Shown piece after piece: positions 1 to 8,509 of a stretch of DNA of 28,808 bases (position 1 is its first letter; the number at the start of each line of letters is the position of its first letter). This DNA comes from SG8-41 sp036555035 (lineage in GTDB: Bacteria > Pseudomonadota > Gammaproteobacteria > Burkholderiales > SG8-41). The position numbers and the translations under genes were made by a program. A model generated the notes under the pieces. The model did not search any database. It saw only the letters and a list, made by a program, of their open reading frames with translations, and had not been told where the DNA came from. The stretch covers positions 1 to 28,808 of the forward strand of contig DATBMB010000112.1 of NCBI GenBank assembly GCA_036555035.1, in the 5' to 3' direction.

Positions 1-506
1 AGCCGCATCGGCCGCGCGAGCTTGACGTCGGAGGTGATGCGCCGCAGGTAGTCCTCGCGGATGCTCCGTGAGCGCAGCGCCCCCGCCCCGCGCGTGAGCC
101 TTCCCTGCTCGATGCGGTTCTTCAAGTCCTGGATCGCCGCGCCGGCGAGCGTCTCGCCGTCCACCATGACCTTGAGGCCGTTGTACTCGGGCGGGTTGTG
201 CGAGCCGGTGACCGCCACGCCCGAGAGCGTGTCGAGGTGGTGGGCCGCGAAGTAGAGCATGGGCGTCGCGGCCTGTCCGATGTCGATCACGTCGGTGCCG
301 CTCTTTCGCAGGCCTGCGGCAAGGGCCGCGGACAGCTCCGGCCCGGAGTGGCGTCCGTCACGCCCGATGGCGACGGCGACACGCCCGCGCTCGCGCGCTT
401 CCGACCCGATCGCCTGCCCGATCAGCTCGACGACGGGCGCCGTGAGCGTCCTGCCGACGACGCCGCGGATGTCGTAGGCCTTGAAGATTTCCGGAGGGAG
501 ACGCAC
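1..506 (-). CDS. Phosphomannomutase/phosphoglucomutase, N-terminal part (cut by window edge)
   Basis: This enzyme family interconverts hexose 6- and 1-phosphates (mannose or glucose) for LPS, exopolysaccharide and nucleotide-sugar synthesis in the cytoplasm. The 168 visible residues open with PPEIFKAYDIRGVVG, the standard N-terminus of AlgC/ManB-type mutases. They also contain the phosphoserine loop TGSHNPPEYNGLKVM, whose Ser is phosphorylated in the catalytic cycle. The start chosen is a GTG at 506, because the conserved N-terminus begins only a few residues after it. A GCAGGGC stretch just upstream is a modest ribosome site. The gene lies 6 bp behind the membrane-protein gene at 513-1235, so the two are probably co-transcribed. 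The C-terminal domains are outside the window, so mannose versus glucose preference cannot be judged. Confidence 0.93.
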   Translation of the reverse strand, partial: MRLPPEIFKAYDIRGVVGRTLTAPVVELIGQAIGSEARERGRVAVAIGRDGRHSGPELSAALAAGLRKSGTDVIDIGQAATPMLYFAAHHLDTLSGVAVTGSHNPPEYNGLKVMVDGETLAGAAIQDLKNRIEQGRLTRGAGALRSRSIREDYLRRITSDVKLARPMR

Positions 507-512
507 GCCCTG

Positions 513-1235
513 CTATTTCCTGCCGGCGACCCAGGCGAGGTAGATCACGCCCAGCGCCACGGCGGCGAAGATGAGCGCGGTCGCGATGCGCGAGAGATCC
601 GCCAGCAGGGCGAGGGTCCCGCTGGCGAGACCGGTGAACGCGAGACCCGCGACCGGCAGCACCGGAGCCCCGCAGCCCACGACCGAGCAGCCGCCGGTCG
701 CGAAGCCCAGCGCGCCGGCGACGACGCCGGCGACGCCGCCCCTGCGGCCCGTCTGCGAATCCAGGCGATCGACGAAACTCCGGTCCCGGCAATGGGCGAG
801 GAGCGCAAAATACGCCCCGAACAGCAGCGCCATGAGCGTAAACCGCGCAAGATCGCTGACGGTCACGGCGAATCCCCAGTCCGTGCCGCCGAAGGGGCTG
901 TCCGCGCTGAACCAGAACAGCGCAAGGCCCGGCATGAAGTCGAGCTTGCGCTGCCATGTGGCGTCGCCCGCGGCGAGGTAACGCGGCAGCTCGGGCAGCC
1001 ACGGGTTGAAGGTGAAGAAATCGACGGGCCTGCGCGCCGCGGAGAGCACCGCGGGCGGCAGCAGGATCTCGAGGGCGAGTACGCCTGACGCCACGCCGAA
1101 GAACACGCCCGCCCGGGCGCGCAACCCCAGGGTGAGGCCGCGCCAGATACGCAGTGCGCCCTGCGCGGGCGATGCGGCGCGCGGCGCCGCGCCGGCGGGC
1201 GCTGCTAGACCTTGATAATCAGACTGTTCCAGCAT
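513..1235 (-). CDS. Unrecognised four-helix membrane protein with a GGCSVVGCGAP motif
   Basis: I do not recognise the family. The 240 residues begin with an Ala/Pro-rich stretch. Hydrophobic segments follow at about 41-62, 127-147, 166-205 (long, perhaps a helical hairpin) and 212-235. The loop at about 66-120 is rich in aromatics and Pro (DFFTFNPWLPELP, LFWFSADSPFGG) and may face the periplasm. The third hydrophobic stretch carries GGCSVVGCGAPVLP at 181-194. Two Cys inside a Gly-rich membrane turn suggest metal binding, redox chemistry or a tight helix kink; this is inference only. The ATG at 1235 has no clear Shine-Dalgarno site. The stop codon is 6 bp before the phosphomannomutase start. 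A 124-bp divergent spacer separates it from the binding-protein gene at 1360. Confidence 0.75.
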   Translation of the reverse strand: MLEQSDYQGLAAPAGAAPRAASPAQGALRIWRGLTLGLRARAGVFFGVASGVLALEILLPPAVLSAARRPVDFFTFNPWLPELPRYLAAGDATWQRKLDFMPGLALFWFSADSPFGGTDWGFAVTVSDLARFTLMALLFGAYFALLAHCRDRSFVDRLDSQTGRRGGVAGVVAGALGFATGGCSVVGCGAPVLPVAGLAFTGLASGTLALLADLSRIATALIFAAVALGVIYLAWVAGRK

Positions 1236-1346
1236 GCAGGCCCCGGCACTATTCCACAGCGCTCGTAAGTCGTAATATTACCCTCGTTGCAGCGGGCAGT
1301 TGTCGATTCGCGGCGCGGTGCGTTCCACCGCGATCTGTCATCCTCT

Positions 1347-1354
1347 GGAGGAGG
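1347..1354 (+). promoter_or_regulatory. Strong ribosome binding site fixing the 1360 start
   Basis: GGAGGAGG lies 5 nt before the ATG at 1360. It decides against the longer in-frame start at 1300, which would bury the twin-arginine signal behind 20 extra residues. Confidence 0.8.
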
Positions 1355-1359
1355 TTGCA

Positions 1360-2727
1360 ATGACTGGCACAGTTGATCGTAGAAAATTCCTGCGCGGTCT
1401 CGGCGTAACGGCCGGGGCGGCTTTCGGCGCAGCAGCGGGCTCGTTCCCCGTGATCGGGACCGCCCAGGCGCAGGGCAAGCCGAAAGGCACCATCCCGTCC
1501 ACGCCCTTCAAGATCGGGCACATGACGTTCTTCACGGGGCCGGCGGCGGTTCTGGGCGAAGGCATGTACAAAGGACAGGTCCTGGCGGTCGAGGAAATCA
1601 ACAAGACGGGCGGCTTTCTCGGCCGGCGCAAGATCGAGGTGATCAAGGCCGACGAGGCCGCCGGCACCGACGCGAACGTGAAGGAGCTGCGGCGGATGAA
1701 GCTGCAGGAGAAGATCGACTTCTTCTGCGGCATCACCTCGAGCGGCAACACGCCGGCGCTCGGCCCGGTCGCGGAGGAGCTGAAGGTCCTCACGATCTTC
1801 GTGGACGGCTGCACCGACTTCCTGTTCGACAAGGCGGTGCCGAACCCGAAGTACGTCTTCCGCATCACCAACATCCAGTCGGCCGACGGCGCGGCCTGCG
1901 CGCTTGCGGTCGCGCAGGAGTGGCCGAAGACCCGGCGCGTCGCGCACATCCACCCCGACTACTCCTACGGCCGCAACGTGTTCGATCACGTCGGCATCGT
2001 GTTCAAGAAGATGCTGCCCAAGGCGCAGGTCGTCTCCGAGGGCTGGCCGAAGCTCGGAACGACGGACTTCACCTCGCACATCACCAAGGCCATCGGCGCC
2101 AATCCCGACCTGCTCGTGACCTCGGTGTGGGGCGGGGACTACCTCGCGCTTTACAAGCAGGCGCTGCAGCACGGGTTGTTCGACAAGATGAAAGTGGCGA
2201 CGACGCTCGCCCTTGCGGTTGCGCCCCACGCGCTCGGCAAGGACCATCCGGAGGGCGTCATCGGCGGCGTGCACGCGAACTACCATTTCACCTGGCCGCC
2301 CGGAGACCGCTGGCCGAACAACAAGAGCTTCATCGAGAAGTACTACGCGCGCTGGAAGGAGTACCCCAACTTCCAGGGCGAGGGCGGCTACACGGCCACC
2401 TACATGCTGAAGACGGCCATCGAGAAGGCCAACATGCTCGCCGGCGGCTGGCCGTCCGACGAGGCGATCATCAGCCAGCTCGAGGGCCAGATGTTCCCGG
2501 GACCGGCCGGCTACACCTACATCCGTCCCGACAATCACCAGGGCTACAAGGATGCCGTGACCGGGTTCACCAAGAACGTGAAGGAGTATCCGTTCCCGAT
2601 CCTCGATCCGGACCGCATCATCACGATCCCGATCCGGAACATCACGGCGCCTCCCGGATGGCCGAAGGGCGAGCCGACTTCGACCTACACCTGGATCGAC
2701 AAGACCTGGCCGACCGCGAAAGCGTAG
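1360..2727 (+). CDS. LivK-like ABC transporter substrate-binding protein, TAT-exported
   Basis: This is a periplasmic binding protein (455 residues, type I fold, Peripla_BP_6 class) that captures a solute for the Liv permease genes downstream. Residues 6-13 (DRRKFLRG) followed by a hydrophobic, Ala-rich stretch form a twin-arginine signal, with likely cleavage after AQA at residue 37. Export folded through Tat is common in this family when the protein is large or binds its ligand early. Family features visible are FKIGHMTFFTGPAAVLGEGMY near the mature N-terminus, the hinge-region segment RRVAHIHPDYSYGRNVF, and LVTSVWGGDYLALYKQA. The substrate cannot be read from sequence; this subfamily includes amino acid, amide, urea and aromatic-acid binders. 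It is the first gene of a six-gene plus-strand transporter operon. Confidence 0.9.
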   Translation: MTGTVDRRKFLRGLGVTAGAAFGAAAGSFPVIGTAQAQGKPKGTIPSTPFKIGHMTFFTGPAAVLGEGMYKGQVLAVEEINKTGGFLGRRKIEVIKADEAAGTDANVKELRRMKLQEKIDFFCGITSSGNTPALGPVAEELKVLTIFVDGCTDFLFDKAVPNPKYVFRITNIQSADGAACALAVAQEWPKTRRVAHIHPDYSYGRNVFDHVGIVFKKMLPKAQVVSEGWPKLGTTDFTSHITKAIGANPDLLVTSVWGGDYLALYKQALQHGLFDKMKVATTLALAVAPHALGKDHPEGVIGGVHANYHFTWPPGDRWPNNKSFIEKYYARWKEYPNFQGEGGYTATYMLKTAIEKANMLAGGWPSDEAIISQLEGQMFPGPAGYTYIRPDNHQGYKDAVTGFTKNVKEYPFPILDPDRIITIPIRNITAPPGWPKGEPTSTYTWIDKTWPTAKA

Positions 2728-2752
2728 GCCGGCGCTGAACCGCGGTATCCGC

Positions 2753-5137
2753 ATGCAAGTACGCCGAGAGGGCGCGGCCCTCCTCGGCGGCTTGCTGCTG
2801 CTCGCGGGGCCGCGGGCGGCGCAGGCCGGTCACGAATCCCCGTTCTATCCTTCCTTCTACCCGCAGGAGATCCGGATCGAGACGCTCGATCCAGCGGCGG
2901 CCAGGGCAGGCTGGAGCAAGGCGCGCGTCCACGCCTACGTCGGCGGTGATCCTTTTTCCGGAAGCGCCCCGCCCGCAGATGCGGGAACCGTCCAGCGCCT
3001 GCATTCGCTGCTGGTGCTGAGCTTCGACGGTGCGAGGCACCTCGCCGCCTCGGCGGCGGGCGGAGGCAACGAGCGGTGCGAAGCCGCGAGCCGGATCGTC
3101 GCCGCGCTTGCGCCCGCCGGCCTGGACTTCGTCTCGCATCCCTACCCGGTCACGCCCTGGCACGCCGACTACCTCCAGCATTTCGATCTCGCGCAGGCGG
3201 CGCGGGAGCGGTTCGGAGCCGGCGGCCGCAAGGATGCAGCAGGCGTAACCTTGAGAATCCGCGCCAGCGGACCACTGGCGCAATCGGTGCTTCCGGCGGG
3301 CTGGCGAGCGCGGGCCGGCGAGTGGGACGCGACGCTGGAAGAAATTGATCTCGATTCGCTAGCGGACGCGAACCGGTCCCCATTCGGCGGATGGTCAGGG
3401 CCGCCGTGGCTCAAGCAGGGCTGGTACCAGGCGAGCCTTCTCTTCGCCGGACATCCGCAGGACGGCGCCTCGCGCAAGGCCGCCGAATCGGCCGGTCGGC
3501 GGCTGCTCGAGGGCAACTACCGCGAGGCGGCGGAGCGCATCAACCTGGAGCGCGAGCTGGTTTCGGCGCTGCTCGCCGGCTGCGAACGGATGGTCGTCGG
3601 CTACCGCTTGAAGCGCGAGTATTACAACTCCGAGTACTCGCTCGGCGTCGAGAACGTGGCCTTCGATGCGCAGTCGGGCTTCGATTCCCCGGTGTTCGCG
3701 CGCACGGTCAAGCTGAAGGATTTCATGTGGAACGGCTGGATGCGGCTCGGGGTGGGGGCGAAGCCGGCTGCGGCATGGAATCCGGTGGGCGGCATGGACG
3801 ACGCCTTCGGCCGGATGCTGTGGCTCGCGGTGGGAGATCCCGCGATGCTGCCTCCGCCTCACGGCGGGCGCTGGATCGCCAATCGCGTCGGCTTCGGCCA
3901 GAAACCGGGGGCGGGCGCCGTGCCGATTCCCCGGGACGCGGTCAAGCCTCAGCCGGGCAGCGGGATGCTCGCCCCCGTCGGCAAGGGCAAGACTGCGCAG
4001 CGCCATATCCGCTACTTCGCGACGCTGTCCTTGTTTCACCACGGCGTCAGCACCGGCGTGGCCGACATCATCTATCCGTACGTATTTGCGTTTCGCTGGG
4101 GCGCGGCTGGCCCGGGGGAGGGCGCTGCGATGGACCCCGCCGTCGAGCGATCCTCCGCGCTCGCGCGCCAGTGGCTGGCAGGCTTCAAGGTGGTCCGCGT
4201 CGAGGAGCAGGTCCGGAACTACGGCGCCGACCTCAAGTTCACCTACAAGGTGCCCGTGGTCGACGTCTACCTCAATCACCGCCTTGCGGACCCGTGGGAG
4301 CGCAGCCGGCCGGAACAGGGGCCGCGCTCGCTCAAGCCCGACGCCCGCTCGAATGAGCCGTGGGAGGAAGCGTCAGTCGTGCCCCCGTGGTCCACGGTGC
4401 CGTGGGAGGTCATCGTGCTGATGGAGGAGGCCGTGCGGCGCGGCATCGCGGCGTTTACCGAGTCTGAAGCCCGCCGCCGCAGGATTCCCTGGCTCGACCT
4501 TGTTCGCGACAAGGAGACCGGCAAGCGCCTCGCGGGCCTGGTCGAAAGCTTCGGGCGCGACGCGTACCGGCCCGAGGCACTGAAAGGGCTGGTCAGCGCG
4601 GAGGAAGCCCGGGAGCGCTGGAACGCGCTCTCCAAGTTTCGCGCGCAGTACGGCCATTTTCTCGTCACCAACGGTCCGTACCGGCTGCAGTCGTGGTCTG
4701 CCCAGGGGGCGGTGTTGGAAGTGTTCCGGGATTTGAGCTACCCCGTCGGGCTGGGCACCTTCGATTACCTGGCCATACCGCTGAGGGCCTACGTCTCCAA
4801 GGTCGAGAACCGGGGCGCCCGGCTGGAGCTGCGGGCCGAGGTGGAGCGCATTTCCAAGTTTCAACGCAGCTACGATATCGTGCGCGCCGCGCTCGATCCC
4901 GCGTCACGGGATACCGAGGAGCGTGACCGCCTGGAATGCCGTTATGTTATTGTTGGTCCCGACGGGAGAGTGGTGCGCGCCGGCGCGGAAGCACTGAACA
5001 AGAGCGGCCGGTTCATCGTCGACCTCGGGAAGCTCACCGGGCCCGGGCGCTACCAGGTCGTGACTGCGCTGGTGCTGGGGGGAAACAGCGTGAATCCGGA
5101 GATCAAGGTGTACGAGCACCGCGTGGGGGGCGGGTAG
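2753..5137 (+). CDS. Large secreted protein, probably a diverged family-5 (oligopeptide-type) solute-binding protein
   Basis: The protein has 794 residues with a Sec signal peptide (1-25, hydrophobic core LLGGLLLLAG, cleavage after AQA). The mature N-terminus GHESPFYPSFYPQEIRIE is distinctive. Two stretches resemble SBP_bac_5 proteins. One is WNPVGGMDDAFGRMLWLAVGDPAML at 342-366, like the family's ligand-cleft entry segment. The other is TNGPYRLQSWSAQGAVLEVFRDLSYP at 639-664, like the conserved TGPY-x-L-x-x-W block. GVADIIYPYVFAFRWG at 435-450 also fits the family's middle part. The ends are unusual: an extra N-terminal domain of about 200 residues, and a C-terminal beta-rich tail from about 684 (VENRGARLELRAEVE, YVIVGPDGRVV). 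The gene lies 25 bp after the LivK-like gene and 2 bp before livH, so the operon encodes two unrelated-looking binding proteins. The assignment rests on motif resemblance only. Confidence 0.7.
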   Translation: MQVRREGAALLGGLLLLAGPRAAQAGHESPFYPSFYPQEIRIETLDPAAARAGWSKARVHAYVGGDPFSGSAPPADAGTVQRLHSLLVLSFDGARHLAASAAGGGNERCEAASRIVAALAPAGLDFVSHPYPVTPWHADYLQHFDLAQAARERFGAGGRKDAAGVTLRIRASGPLAQSVLPAGWRARAGEWDATLEEIDLDSLADANRSPFGGWSGPPWLKQGWYQASLLFAGHPQDGASRKAAESAGRRLLEGNYREAAERINLERELVSALLAGCERMVVGYRLKREYYNSEYSLGVENVAFDAQSGFDSPVFARTVKLKDFMWNGWMRLGVGAKPAAAWNPVGGMDDAFGRMLWLAVGDPAMLPPPHGGRWIANRVGFGQKPGAGAVPIPRDAVKPQPGSGMLAPVGKGKTAQRHIRYFATLSLFHHGVSTGVADIIYPYVFAFRWGAAGPGEGAAMDPAVERSSALARQWLAGFKVVRVEEQVRNYGADLKFTYKVPVVDVYLNHRLADPWERSRPEQGPRSLKPDARSNEPWEEASVVPPWSTVPWEVIVLMEEAVRRGIAAFTESEARRRRIPWLDLVRDKETGKRLAGLVESFGRDAYRPEALKGLVSAEEARERWNALSKFRAQYGHFLVTNGPYRLQSWSAQGAVLEVFRDLSYPVGLGTFDYLAIPLRAYVSKVENRGARLELRAEVERISKFQRSYDIVRAALDPASRDTEERDRLECRYVIVGPDGRVVRAGAEALNKSGRFIVDLGKLTGPGRYQVVTALVLGGNSVNPEIKVYEHRVGGG

Positions 5138-5139
5138 GC

Positions 5140-6018
5140 GTGGAGTTCCTGCTCATCCACGCCCTGAATGCGCTGCTCTACAGCTCGGTGCTGTTCCTGA
5201 TTGCCGGCGGCCTGAGCCTGATCTACGGGGTGATGCGCATCCTCAACCTCGCGCACGGCAGCCTCTACGCGATCGGCGCCTTCACGACGGCGTGGGCAGT
5301 CGGCGCGGCGGCGGCGGCGGGAGCGCCGAACGCCGTGCTCCTCCTGGTGCTGCCCGCCGGGGCGATCGCCGCCGCGGCGGTCGGCGCCGCGCTCGAGCCC
5401 ACGCTGCTGCGGCCGTTCTACAAGCGCCCGGAAGAGTACCAGCTGCTGGTGACTTTCGGGCTGCTGATGATCATCGAGGATACCCTGCACCTGATCTGGG
5501 GCCCGAATCCGCTTTCGGCAGGCCAGGTCTATCAGTTCTTCGGCAGCGTCAACATCGGCAGCGCCCGCTATCCGGCCTACAGCCTGGCGGTCATCGCGGT
5601 CGGGTTCGTCGCGGCGCTCGCGCTGTGGGCGTTCATTTACCGCACGCGGTTCGGCGTGGTGCTGCGCGCGACCTCCCAGAACATGCGCATGGCCTCGGCG
5701 ATGGGTGTGAACGTCAACCGGATCTACATCCAGGCGTTCACCATTGGCTGCTTCATGGCCGGGCTCGGCGGGGCGTTCGTCGTGCCCGGCCAGTCCGCCG
5801 TGCTCGGGATGGGCATCGAGGCGCTGGTGCTCGCCTTCGTCGTCGTCGTGATCGGCGGCCTCGGCAGCCTCGAGGGCGCGTTCGCGGGAGCGCTCATCGT
5901 GGGCTTCCTCCGCGAGACGGGCATTGCCCTCTTTCCGGAGGTCGAGCTGGCGGTGCTCTACCTCATCGCAGCGATCGTGCTGATGGTGCGCCCGGCGGGG
6001 CTCTTCGGCCGCGCATAG
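5140..6018 (+). CDS. livH: Branched-chain amino acid type ABC permease LivH
   Basis: This is an inner-membrane channel subunit (292 residues, BPD_transp_2 family) that pairs with LivM. The signature GGLSLIYGVMRILNLAHGSLYAIGAF lies near the N-terminus. Further on are the cytoplasmic coupling segment RTRFGVVLRATSQNMRMASAMGVNVNRIY and VVIGGLGSLEGAFAGALIVG, all typical of LivH. About eight hydrophobic segments are visible. The start taken is GTG at 5140, 2 bp after the stop of the preceding gene and behind a G-rich run (GGGGGGCGGG). Longer upstream starts would only read into the preceding gene. Confidence 0.93.
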   Translation: MEFLLIHALNALLYSSVLFLIAGGLSLIYGVMRILNLAHGSLYAIGAFTTAWAVGAAAAAGAPNAVLLLVLPAGAIAAAAVGAALEPTLLRPFYKRPEEYQLLVTFGLLMIIEDTLHLIWGPNPLSAGQVYQFFGSVNIGSARYPAYSLAVIAVGFVAALALWAFIYRTRFGVVLRATSQNMRMASAMGVNVNRIYIQAFTIGCFMAGLGGAFVVPGQSAVLGMGIEALVLAFVVVVIGGLGSLEGAFAGALIVGFLRETGIALFPEVELAVLYLIAAIVLMVRPAGLFGRA

Positions 6019-6029
6019 AAAGAACCCGG

Positions 6030-7010
6030 ATGGCCCCTCCCGGACAACGCCCGCTGCTGCCGGTCCTGGCGTGGCTCGTCCCGCTCGCGATCGCGCTGCT
6101 CGCCGCGCCCCACCTGGTCGGGCCGTTCCACACGCTGACGCTCATGTACGGGCTCGTCTTCGGCATCGGGGTGCTGGGCTTCAACCTGCTGCTCGGCTAC
6201 ACGGGGCTGCTCTCGTTCGGCCACTCTGCCTATTTCGGCGCCGGGGCGTACACCGTCGCGTTGATGGTCAAGTACCTCAAGGTCGGCTCGATGGAGCTGT
6301 TCCTGGCGGGGTCGGTCCTCATCACCGCGCTCATCTCCCTGGTGTTCGGCTTCGTGTGCGTGCGCTACACGCGGATCTTCTTCGGCATCCTGACGCTCGC
6401 GCTCTCCCAGGTGCTGTGGAGCCTCGCGTTCAAGTTCTTCTGGGTGACGGGGGGCACCGACGGCCTGCGCATACCCACGCCGTCGCTGCTCGGGATGGAC
6501 CCCGGCACCGACAAGATGGAGTTCCTCGCCTTCCGCTACTACTACTACGTGCTGGCGATCTTCGCCGTCTGCGTCGCCGTCATGTGGGTCATCGTGCACT
6601 CGCCCTTCGGCAAGGCGCTGCAGGCCATCCGCGACAACGAGACGCGCGCCGAATTCATCGGCATCCGCATCCGGCGCTACCGGCTGATCGCGTTCGTCGT
6701 GTCCGGCGCCTTCGCCGGGCTGGCAGGTGCGCTGTGGGCGCCGTTGAACGGCCTTGCCACGCCCGACATCCTGGTTTGGACCTTCTCCGGCGAGATCGTC
6801 TTCATGGCCGTCCTCGGGGGCTTCCACAACTTCATCGGTCCCATCGTCGGCGCGATGGCGTTCACCTATCTCAAGACCTATGCGGTGGGCCTCACGGTGT
6901 ACTGGCAGCTTGCGCTCGGCACGGTGCTGGTGGTGCTGGTGCTGGCGCTGCCGAAGGGAATCATGGGCCTCGTGGAGATTATTGCGGCGAGGCTGCGGAG
7001 GACGCGCTGA
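6030..7010 (+). CDS. livM: Branched-chain amino acid type ABC permease LivM
   Basis: This is the second membrane channel subunit (326 residues). The LivM hallmark GYTGLLSFGHSAYFGAGAYTVALM follows the first two hydrophobic segments. RYTRIFFGILTLALSQVLWSLAFKFFWVTGGTDGL and SPFGKALQAIRDNETRAEFIGIRIRRYRL (the EAA-like loop that contacts the ATPases) are both present. A GEIVFMAVLGGFHNFIGPIVGA block lies near the C-terminus. The ATG at 6030 has only a weak ribosome site and lies 11 bp after livH, so translation is probably coupled. Confidence 0.93.
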   Translation: MAPPGQRPLLPVLAWLVPLAIALLAAPHLVGPFHTLTLMYGLVFGIGVLGFNLLLGYTGLLSFGHSAYFGAGAYTVALMVKYLKVGSMELFLAGSVLITALISLVFGFVCVRYTRIFFGILTLALSQVLWSLAFKFFWVTGGTDGLRIPTPSLLGMDPGTDKMEFLAFRYYYYVLAIFAVCVAVMWVIVHSPFGKALQAIRDNETRAEFIGIRIRRYRLIAFVVSGAFAGLAGALWAPLNGLATPDILVWTFSGEIVFMAVLGGFHNFIGPIVGAMAFTYLKTYAVGLTVYWQLALGTVLVVLVLALPKGIMGLVEIIAARLRRTR

Positions 7011-7011
7011 C

Positions 7012-7803
7012 ATGACGCTGCTTGCCACGCAGGCGCTCGCGAAGTCCTTCGGCGACAACCGCGCCGTCAACAACGTCGACTTCACCGTGAAGCAGGGGGA
7101 GGTGCTCGCGTTGATCGGCTCCAACGGCGCGGGCAAGACGACGCTGGTGAACCTCGTGAGCGGGCTCTACCGGCCCGACAGCGGGCGCATCGTGTTCGAG
7201 GAAAAGGACGTCACCGCCGAGTCGTCCTACGGCCGCATCCGGGCGGGCATCGCGAGAAGCTTCCAGCTCGTCAACCTCTTCGACCAGCTCACCTGCGCCG
7301 ACAACGTGGCGCTGTCCATCTTCGCGCGCGAGGGCAAGACCTTGAAGCTCGCGACCCTCGCGAGCCGCGACCTGGCGGTGTGGGAGGAAGCGCAGGGCGT
7401 GCTCCAGCAGTTCGGACTGGAGTCCAAGGCGGCGATTCCCGCGGGCGGGATCTCGCACGGCGAAAGGAAGCTCCTCGACGTCGCGGTGGCCTACGCGTTG
7501 AAGCCCAAGCTCCTCTTCCTCGACGAGCCGACCAGCGGCGTCTCCACGCGCGAGAAGGCGCCGATCATGGACATCGTCTCCGCCATCGTGCGCGCGGGCG
7601 GGATCACGGTCGTGATCATCGAGCACGACATGGACATCGTCTTCCGCTACTCCGAGCGCATCGTCGTCATGCACCAGGGCGCGATCCTCGCGGATGGATC
7701 CCCGGACGAGATCCGCCGCAACGACGAGGTCACGACGACGCTCCTCGGCCGGCACGTCACCGGCGAGAGCGCCTACGGAACCCCCGGCCATGCTGGCCAT
7801 TGA
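7012..7803 (+). CDS. livG: ABC transporter ATP-binding protein LivG
   Basis: This is a cytoplasmic ATPase of the Liv importer (263 residues). Walker A is GSNGAGKT at 36-43, the signature is ISHGERKLLDVA at about 147-158 (a SHGE variant of LSGGQ), Walker B is LLFLDEP at about 167-173, and the switch His is in IIEHDMD near 205. The Q-loop region ARSFQLVNLFDQLTCADNV is typical of LivG. The ATG at 7012 follows the livM stop by 1 bp, with GGAGG about 10 nt upstream. The 3' end overlaps livF by 14 bp. Confidence 0.94.
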   Translation: MTLLATQALAKSFGDNRAVNNVDFTVKQGEVLALIGSNGAGKTTLVNLVSGLYRPDSGRIVFEEKDVTAESSYGRIRAGIARSFQLVNLFDQLTCADNVALSIFAREGKTLKLATLASRDLAVWEEAQGVLQQFGLESKAAIPAGGISHGERKLLDVAVAYALKPKLLFLDEPTSGVSTREKAPIMDIVSAIVRAGGITVVIIEHDMDIVFRYSERIVVMHQGAILADGSPDEIRRNDEVTTTLLGRHVTGESAYGTPGHAGH

Positions 7804-8509
7804 CGGCATCGACACCTGGCGCGGCCCGGTGCAGGTGCTGCGGGGCGTGTCGCTGCGCGTGGAGGACGGCGAGTCGGTCGTGCTGGTCGGCCGCAACGGC
7901 GCCGGCAAGACCACGACCATCGAGACCATCATGGGGCTGCTGCCGGCGCGCGCCGGGGCGGTCAGCTTCAAGGGCCGCCCGATCACCGGGCTGCCCGCGT
8001 TTCAGCGCGCCCGCCTCGGGATCGGCTACGCCCCCGAGGACGCGGGGATCTTTCCGGAATTGAGCGTCGCCGAGAATTTCCTCATCTGCGAGTGGCTGGG
8101 CGGGGGCGCGGCGAGAGGCGACGGGAGCATCGCCGGCGCGGAGGTCGAGGAGCGGATCTTCGCCGTGTTTCCGGAGGTGAAGGCGCTGATGCCGAGAACG
8201 GGCCTGCATCTGAGCGGTGGCCAGAAGAAGATCGTCGCGATCGCGCGCGCGATGGCGCTGTCGCCCTCCATCCTGCTGCTCGACGAGCCCTTCGAGGGGC
8301 TCGCGCCCGTGGTCGTCACGCGCTTCATCGACGCGGTGAAGAGAATCAAGGAGATGGGCATCTCGCTTCTCATCGCCGAATCGAACCTCGCGACCGCGAC
8401 CCGCATTGCCGACCGGCTCTACGCGATCGACCGTGGGGAGATCATCTACGAAGGCAGCCCCCAGGCGGCGCTGAAAGACGACGCCGTCATGAAGACCATC
8501 CGCGGCTGA
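7790..8509 (+). CDS. livF: ABC transporter ATP-binding protein LivF
   Basis: This is the second ATPase (239 residues). It has Walker A GRNGAGKTT at 34-42, a canonical LSGGQ at 141-145 and Walker B ILLLDEP at 161-167. The usual switch His is replaced (LLIAESNLATA). LivF proteins commonly have Gln there (VEQN), so this is a known kind of deviation, although Ser is less usual. The start is the ATG at 7790 inside the livG 3' end, giving MLAIDGIDTWRGPVQVLRG, the normal LivF N-terminus. The 3' end overlaps the convergent hydrolase gene by 23 bp (8487-8509). No hairpin terminator is visible there. Confidence 0.94.
   Translation: MLAIDGIDTWRGPVQVLRGVSLRVEDGESVVLVGRNGAGKTTTIETIMGLLPARAGAVSFKGRPITGLPAFQRARLGIGYAPEDAGIFPELSVAENFLICEWLGGGAARGDGSIAGAEVEERIFAVFPEVKALMPRTGLHLSGGQKKIVAIARAMALSPSILLLDEPFEGLAPVVVTRFIDAVKRIKEMGISLLIAESNLATATRIADRLYAIDRGEIIYEGSPQAALKDDAVMKTIRG

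Noticed and set aside
1273..1278. TAATAT as a -10 box for the LivK-like gene
   Set aside because: No acceptable -35 hexamer at 16-18 bp, and the sequence TAATATTA is symmetric, so strand and role cannot be assigned.
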